Source of the DNA: Mycoemilia scoparia | Lineage: Eukaryota > Kickxellomycota > Kickxellomycetes > Kickxellales > Kickxellaceae | DNA: 22,319 nucleotides | Assembly: GCA_027575805.1 (NCBI GenBank) | Contig: JANBPU010000256.1 | Location: 1-22,319, forward strand | Reading direction: 5' to 3' | Shown here: one piece after another, positions 17,756-22,319 of the stretch | Layout: each line of letters begins with the position of its first letter | Position numbering within the stretch: the first letter of the stretch is position 1 | Position numbers and translations under genes: made by a program | The notes under the pieces: model-generated | Told to the model about the DNA's origin: nothing | What the model saw: the letters and a program-made list of their open reading frames with translations, nothing else | Database searches by the model: none

Positions 17756-17816
17756 ACATAAACAGGCTTACATCTCTCTTCATATAAATTTCACTTTGGC
17801 TTGTTTTCTTCCCTAT

Positions 17817-17915
17817 GGATCATTATTTTTGAAGGGTTAGTTACTCATTTGGCTGTGATTGTGCCTATAATAATCATTGGCAGCCACCAAAGTGTACCCT
17901 TCAAAAACTATGATC
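17817..17915. mobile_element. hairpin MITE-like element, copy J3
   Basis: The arms are GGATCATTATTTTTGAAGGG and CCCTTCAAAAACTATGATC. The subfamily-2 core (TCATTTGGCTGTGATTGTGCC) corresponds to the reverse complement of copy D. The flank is CTAT on the left; on the right the tip reads ATGATCTAT, one base short of the expected form. It lies about 215 bp past the SEC13 stop. Confidence 0.8.
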
Positions 17916-18061
17916 TATTTAGCAGCAGAAGTTGTTGTAGTTATATTGATTCAAAACTATATAATAATAATAATGAAAATGACTAATAGAAAAAGACAAT
18001 GTGTATATAGGAAGGCAAAGTCCTTATTGCAACACAAATACACTATACTGTATTAACAGCA

Positions 18062-18082
18062 GCAATAATAATAATAATAATG
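18062..18082. repeat. AAT microsatellite
   Basis: A run of AAT/ATA triplets lies downstream of the SEC13 stop, probably in its 3' UTR. Confidence 0.8.
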
Positions 18083-18128
18083 TGCAGTGTCTCCTGGAAT
18101 ACGTGTATTGATTTGTATATATATTTGA

Positions 18129-19534
18129 TTAGGATGTGGATGCTGCTGCTGTCCCGGCTGGTGGCGCGCTGTTTACGCTATTATTAATCTGCTTTGGTCC
18201 ACTAGTCTGGCTCCCTGATGGTCCCGTTGTAACTGCTCCCTTTTCGTTATATTCACTAACTTGTTCCCAGTTGCCCTGCAGGTTTTCTTTCCAGAGAGTG
18301 ACCTTGTTATCTCCACACGACACCGCAAGGAGATTTCCAGACAACGACCAGCTGACCCTCCAAACAACATCTGGAAAGGGTGTCTCGGTAAGCTTGGTCT
18401 TCTTCCACTGGTCTGGTGATGATGCGTCCTTAATCCATATCAAAACAGTTCGGTCCTGTGAACATGTGGCAAGGTACATGCGAGGAAGTCCAATGTTTGG
18501 TGCATAGGCAACATCTCGGACCCAATCGGAGTGTCCTTCGAGTGTTCCGCTCTGTTCAAAACGATTCTTTTCGTTGCTCCACAGCCAGGTCTTGGCGAGC
18601 ATATCGCAGCCACCGGATACTAGCTCCTTGACTAGAGTTATTGGAGCAGAGTTGCTGCCTGGTTTTGTGATTGCGCCAGCTGGAACTGCAGGGGCCCAAG
18701 ATACAGAGTTAACACCGGCGGGGTGTGCCTCATCGATCATCTGGTCTTCCCATACGCCTTCCTCGGTGAAAGTCAGAAGCGAGATTCTACCGTCTGATGA
18801 GCCACAGGCAAGGATTGGTCCAAGCTCGTGAGGAGCCCAAGCAATTGAATTGACTGATCCCTTGTGCTTTTTGTGCTCCTTGATGACAGTCCACCCGGTC
18901 TCTGCGGTCTCCTTCCAGATCAAAACACGTCCATCATATGAGCATGATGCAAGGATTGTTCCAAATTTAGGGTGGGCCCATGATACCTGCCAAACAGGGC
19001 CCTTATGTCTACACATAAGTTAATTAATCCATTCAGCATGAGTTTTGGCTAATTCATGTGGATATCTTTGTATATATACGAGAGTCGTGGTGGTAGCACT
19101 ATAGTCATACGTATTGATGAAGCATCGTATATTAGAAGCTGTACTTACTCACTGAGGACTTTGCTTGTTTGTGAGATAGATTCGGCATCAACGTCAAAAA
19201 CTCTGATTGTGCTATCCGAGGATGCTGTAGCTAGCCTTTTTCCATAATAGTCCATTTGTGCGTCATGCTATTAATTTATAACATATATATATATATATAT
19301 ATAGCTGATTTTTAAGCTTCTTCCTGATATAATAAAGTCCTTTAAATCGTTATTCAGTCACTTACAATCATTTCGTCATGAAGCGTGTCAAATGATTTAG
19401 ATGCCTTCAAAAGAAATTTAAATCCGCGTTTCACTTGTTAGTATATGCGTATTAAAATACAGATGTGGGGGCTACATCTTTATTCTTCATCTCTAGATTG
19501 AGTCACAATTAATGTAGTTTGGGGTCCTTACCAT
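18129..19534 (-). CDS. SEC13: Sec13, WD-repeat coat protein (four exons)
   Basis: Coding exons, in minus-strand order: 19534-19532 (the ATG only), 19404-19366, 19267-19149, 19008-18129. Spliced together they give 346 aa. The introns have donors GTAAGG, GTAAGT and GTAAGT and AG acceptors; intron 1 has a TACTAAC branch site near 19425-19431. The product matches Sec13 throughout: LHDEMI / [14 protein letters not shown] at the N terminus, [64 protein letters not shown]. It is a six-bladed open beta-propeller that pairs with Sec31 in the COPII coat, Nup145C in the nuclear pore and the SEA complex. The extra length over yeast Sec13 (297 aa) is a Ser/Gly/Ala-rich C-terminal tail of about 40 residues. 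Exon 4 alone has a spurious in-frame ATG at 19016 inside intron 3. Confidence 0.93.
19281..19303. repeat. AT microsatellite in SEC13 intron 2
   Basis: A pure (AT)n run lies within intron 2 of SEC13 (19268-19365). A second AT-rich run occurs at 19549-19560, just upstream of the SEC13 ATG. Confidence 0.8.
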
Positions 19535-20134
19535 CTTGTTATTGACTTATATATATATATGTGCGTGTGCGCGTGAGAATAAAAGTCTTACTGTCTATTC
19601 TAGTCAGTTTGTCGTAACGTTGCTCCTAATTGAGGTGGTAGAATTTTGAAAAAGAAAAGAGCTAAATTTGCAAAGATGTTGAACAATTATGTTGATTTTG
19701 TCGCGCAATTGAACTCAGAGACAAAATACAGATACTATGAAGTATACAGAAATAGAGCAGATTGAAATAATAAAGAAAACTGTAAAAGAGAAAGGGAATT
19801 TGTATTTGGTACACCAATAAGCCTCTGTGTAAGACACACCGAAACATGTTTTCATACAGATTTATTACTTGTATTATTGTACTGGAAACCTTGATATAAT
19901 GCTGGGTGACATGACAACCTACTATTGGATGGTCCTTAATCACTTGATTAAAGTCATTCTATTCAATTTAAATTAATATAAGAAATAACCAAAACCCTCC
20001 AAGTTGGAGTTTAATAAGGATATTCAGGATCAAAAATCTGGCATTCATTCTTCAATGCTATGACTTTATAAAATAAATACCAGCTCAGGATTCTTTAATA
20101 ATGATTATGATGATTATATCTTATTAAATTGCCC
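19535..20134. other. SEC13 upstream region and AT-rich DNA
   Basis: The SEC13 promoter should lie in the first few hundred bases; an alternating AT tract is at 19549-19560. No other gene is supported. Confidence 0.4.
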
Positions 20135-20138
20135 ATAT

Positions 20139-20251
20139 GGGTAGTTATTTTTGAAGGGTAAAAGTTTACTAGTAAAACTGGACATTTATTTGGCTGTGAT
20201 TATGCCTATAGCCACTGGCCACCAAAAGGTACCCTTCAAAAATTATTGCCC
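20139..20251. mobile_element. hairpin MITE-like element, copy K (mosaic)
   Basis: The left arm is GGGTAGTTATTTTTGAAGGG, then the subfamily-1 core (AAAGTTTACTAGTAAAACTGGACAT). It then switches to the subfamily-2 right half (CCACTGGCCACCAAAAGGTACCC). Flanks are ATAT at 20135-20138 and TTAT at 20252-20255, one mismatch. Confidence 0.85.
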
Positions 20252-20535
20252 TTATGACCTAAACACTAGCCATTTTGCCTAAGGTGGTATGAAACTTGAA
20301 CACATGTTTGACTATGTAAGTGAGTCAAAGCCAATATTGGGATCGCAATTCCAAATCATTATAACATTATAGCATCAGTAAATAGTCATTTGTGATTGAA
20401 GCACTGGTCTGTTATACTTTTGCTTCTTTGAAACCACCAAAAAAGCTCTTATCTGTGGTGACCAATATAATATCAGCAAAATGCTTAAATTTGTCTTGCT
20501 AGGGCCACAGTTGGATCCAGATATTGGGACAACAC

Positions 20536-20548
20536 ATGGTCATGTGAA
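20536..20548 (+). repeat. left target-site duplication of the retroposon
   Basis: ATGGTCATGTGAA, identical to 20762-20774. The bases beyond it differ on both sides, so the duplication is 13 bp. Confidence 0.85.
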
Positions 20549-20761
20549 GAGCCAAAGCCCATCTGGGTATGGCAGCTCCCTTGAGCAAGGGCAGAGTTGA
20601 GGGGAGGTTTTAGGGGGTTAGATTCCCCCACTACCTGAGTTCCTTGGAGCCCAGGTGCCTACCTGGCTATCACTTCCTAGTGGTAGTGGAGACTAGAATC
20701 TCCCACCGAATTCATAAGGTGCAGCAGGGGTTTCCTCCTCTAAGCTCATGCTAAAAAAAAA
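20549..20761 (+). mobile_element. SINE-like retroposon with A tail
   Basis: A GC-richer insert of about 213 bp ends in a run of nine A residues (20753-20761). It is flanked by perfect 13-bp direct repeats ATGGTCATGTGAA (20536-20548 and 20762-20774), the mark of target-primed reverse transcription. Inside, GGGGG-TTAGATT-CCCCC (20613-20629) has the 5-bp stem and 7-nt loop of a tRNA T arm and matches a pol III B box with one change (GGTTAGATTCC, 20616-20626). A weak A-box-like TGGCAGCTCCC starts at 20570, 46 bp upstream, near tRNA spacing. It has no coding capacity, so it would depend on a LINE elsewhere. A retrocopied structured RNA is the alternative. Confidence 0.75.
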
Positions 20762-20774
20762 ATGGTCATGTGAA
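20762..20774 (+). repeat. right target-site duplication of the retroposon
   Basis: This is the second copy of the 13-bp duplication, directly after the A tail. Confidence 0.85.
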
Positions 20775-21143
20775 ACCAAGCATGTGGGTATAAAGCAGTG
20801 CTGTGTTTTATACAGTGTAGGGGACAGGTTGCCCAAGTATTAGACAGTTATAGTATTGCAAGTTACAAGTTAACAACCTACAAATAAAGTAAAACCAAAA
20901 CAGCATGCAGCAAGGTTGATAAGTTAGAGAAGCAATGCTTTTGTAGTTTCAGTTATGATAGTACAAGCATGAGGTAAACAAAACATATACTGCATGGCTT
21001 TATTAGAATTCTATGTAAAATGTGACTATTTAAACAGGTAAGTGAAGAGCTCCTTGTCATTCACAACTCTTCCCCACATTTTTCTCTGACATATTAATAC
21101 TAATATTATTTTAACTTGACTACTACCTATTTGAGTAACTTCA
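20775..21143. other. upstream region of the repeat-protein gene
   Basis: The likely promoter and leader lie here. A GTATAAAG sequence occurs at about 20788-20795, far from the ATG. A donor-like CAG/GTAAGT lies at 21038-21043 and a branch-like TACTAAT near 21098-21104, so a 5' UTR intron is possible but no acceptor is clear. Confidence 0.35.
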
Positions 21144-22319
21144 ATGAGAATCTCTTTTATTTTCTTTACTACAATCCTTATTGCTATTGTAGTAGTAGCA
21201 GATGCCTTCCTCCTGTTTAGGAGATCCCCTGCCAGGGTGCCCAACAAGTCTACTCAGGAGAATATCCAGGATGGTCTATTCAACAAGTGGTTCAACAAAA
21301 GAGGCTTCATTACTTCAACCATCAGACCAGCTGTTACCCAAGTCCAGACCTTCCCAGCAGCCTTTGTGACCAGAACAATTACCCCTCAGCCAGTAACATT
21401 CACAGTCAGACTAGGAGATATATCAGCAGCTTCAGCAGCCTCAGATGCCAGATATAGAGCCTCTACAGCTTCAGATGCTAGTGCAAGATCAGCAAGTAGT
21501 GCTAGCTTTGCCCAGCAATTCACTGCTACCCAGGTCAATGCTAGTGAATTAAATGCCAGTGCTTTATCTGATTCAGGATACAGAGCCTCTACTGCTTCAC
21601 AAGGTGAATTTGAGAGGACAGCAGGGCCAAGTGCAAGTTCAGATATAGCTTATAGAGTATCCACTGCCTCAGCTGCTAGTGCCAGTTCAGCAAGCAGAGC
21701 TAGTTTTGCTAGCCAGTTTACTGCAACCCAGGTCAATGCTAGTGAGTCAAATATTAGTGCAGTATCTGACTCAGCCTATAGAGCATCCACAGCTTCAGCA
21801 GCATCAGAATCAGAGTTTGAGAGAACAGCTGGTCAAAGCAGAAGCTCTGACTCAGCTTATAGAGCATCCACAGCTTCAGCAGCATCAGAATCTGAGTTTG
21901 AGAGAACAGCTGGACAAAGCAGGAGTTCAGATTCAGCATATAGAGCATCCACAGCATCAGCAGCATCAGCAGCATCAGAGTCTGAGTTTGAAAGAACTGC
22001 TGGACAAAGCAGAAGTTCAGATTCAGCATATAGAGCATCCACAGCTTCAGCAACATCAGCAGCTTCTGAGTCAGAGTTTGAAAGAACAGCTGGTATGAGT
22101 AGAAGTTCAGATTCTGCTTACAGGGCCTCTACAGCATCATCAGCATCAGCAGCATCAGCAGCTTCTGAGTCAGAGTTTGAAAGAACAGCTGGTATAAGTA
22201 GAAGCTCTGACTCAGCCTATAGAGCCTCCACTGCCTCAGCAGCATCAGCAGCTTCTGAGTCAGAGTTTGAAAGAACAGCTGGTATAAGTAGAAGTTCAGA
22301 TTCTGCTTACAGGGCCTCT
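21144..22319 (+). CDS. secreted Ser/Ala-rich tandem-repeat protein, 3' end beyond window
   Basis: The frame from ATG 21144 is open to the window edge: 392 codons with no stop. An in-frame TGA at 21132 makes this the first start. Residues 1-21 form a strong signal peptide (hydrophobic core FIFFTTILIAIVVV, likely cleavage after ADA). A dibasic Kex2-type site NKR lies at 51-53. Residues 54-95 form a short unique region. Then come older degenerate repeats with NAS and NIS sequons, and from residue 208 a regular array. Each unit reads SDSAYRASTAS, a variable Ala/Ser run, ESEFERTAG, then a short SRS link. Such wall or secreted repeat proteins include adhesins and structural glycoproteins, but I see no adhesin domain and the C terminus (GPI signal or not) is missing. 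Function unknown. Confidence 0.8.
   Translation, partial: MRISFIFFTTILIAIVVVADAFLLFRRSPARVPNKSTQENIQDGLFNKWFNKRGFITSTIRPAVTQVQTFPAAFVTRTITPQPVTFTVRLGDISAASAASDARYRASTASDASARSASSASFAQQFTATQVNASELNASALSDSGYRASTASQGEFERTAGPSASSDIAYRVSTASAASASSASRASFASQFTATQVNASESNISAVSDSAYRASTASAASESEFERTAGQSRSSDSAYRASTASAASESEFERTAGQSRSSDSAYRASTASAASAASESEFERTAGQSRSSDSAYRASTASATSAASESEFERTAGMSRSSDSAYRASTASSASAASAASESEFERTAGISRSSDSAYRASTASAASAASESEFERTAGISRSSDSAYRAS
21765..22319 (+). repeat. in-frame tandem array, units of 81, 90 or 99 bp
   Basis: Units begin at 21765, 21846, 21927, 22017, 22107, 22206 and 22296, giving periods 81, 81, 90, 90, 99 and 90 bp. Lengths change in steps of 9 bp through gain or loss of a TCAGCAGCA-type triplet set (Ser-Ala-Ala), so the frame is always kept. 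The array continues past the window edge. Looser relatives of the unit occur from 21429. Confidence 0.85.

Noticed and set aside
18997..19016. SEC13 starting at the ATG at 19016
   Set aside because: That ATG lies in intron 3. Splicing restores the conserved N-terminal Sec13 sequence encoded upstream.
19662..19943. 93-codon hydrophobic minus-strand frame
   Set aside because: The first codon is GTG, composition follows the AT-rich DNA, and there is no promoter or motif.
20560..20640. Intact tRNA gene in the retroposon head
   Set aside because: The T-arm-like stem is good, but no matching acceptor stem and no clear anticodon arm can be drawn. It fits a degenerate SINE head better.
21679..22098. 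139-codon Gln/His-rich plus-strand frame and two minus-strand frames in the array
   Set aside because: They are shadows of the tandem repeat. The frame from 21144 has a signal peptide and is open throughout.

Overview
The window looks like nuclear DNA of a budding yeast (Saccharomycotina), probably an early-branching, AT-rich, intron-bearing lineage. SCH9-type and SEC13 genes are present. SEC13 is split by three spliceosomal introns with GTAAGN donors, one of them with a perfect TACTAAC branch site, and promoters carry TATA boxes. CTG codes for leucine at an invariant kinase position, so this is not a CUG-Ser yeast. No tRNA, rRNA, CRISPR or bacterial-type structure was seen.

Layout: 0-2.3 kb holds two tiny candidate genes behind near-duplicate TATA blocks. 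2.2-2.5 kb holds a coding-looking fragment beside a hairpin transposon. 2.9-4.8 kb (-) is a 14-TM-type (DHA2) MFS transporter. 4.8-9.3 kb is gene-poor and full of short inverted-repeat elements. 9.3-10.3 kb (+) is a 188-aa unknown protein with a long, nearly ATG-free leader, one uORF and G-rich stress-element-like motifs. 11.8-13.4 kb (+) is a 7-TM GPCR-like receptor. 14.0-16.1 kb (-) is SCH9, a C2-AGC kinase. 18.1-19.5 kb (-) is SEC13 in four exons. 20.5-20.8 kb is a SINE-like retroposon with perfect 13-bp target duplications and an A tail. 21.1 kb to the end (+) is a secreted Ser/Ala-rich tandem-repeat protein that runs off the window.

The most striking non-genic feature is a family of about 100-bp hairpin elements (MITE-like): 12 near-complete copies and one degenerate copy in 22 kb. 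They share the arm GGGTAATAATTTTTGAAGGG. They are flanked by matching 4-bp sequences (usually ATAT, but ACAT/ACAT or TATA/TATA in some copies), which suggests a 4-bp target duplication. They sit only between the confident genes, and at two places one copy abuts another through a shared flank. A second dispersed repeat of about 100 bp lies beside three of them.

The named genes do not form one pathway. SCH9 (TORC1 effector), the GPCR-like receptor and SEC13 (COPII, nuclear pore, SEA complex) are all linked to growth or nutrient signalling in yeasts, but their closeness here is not evidence of joint function.
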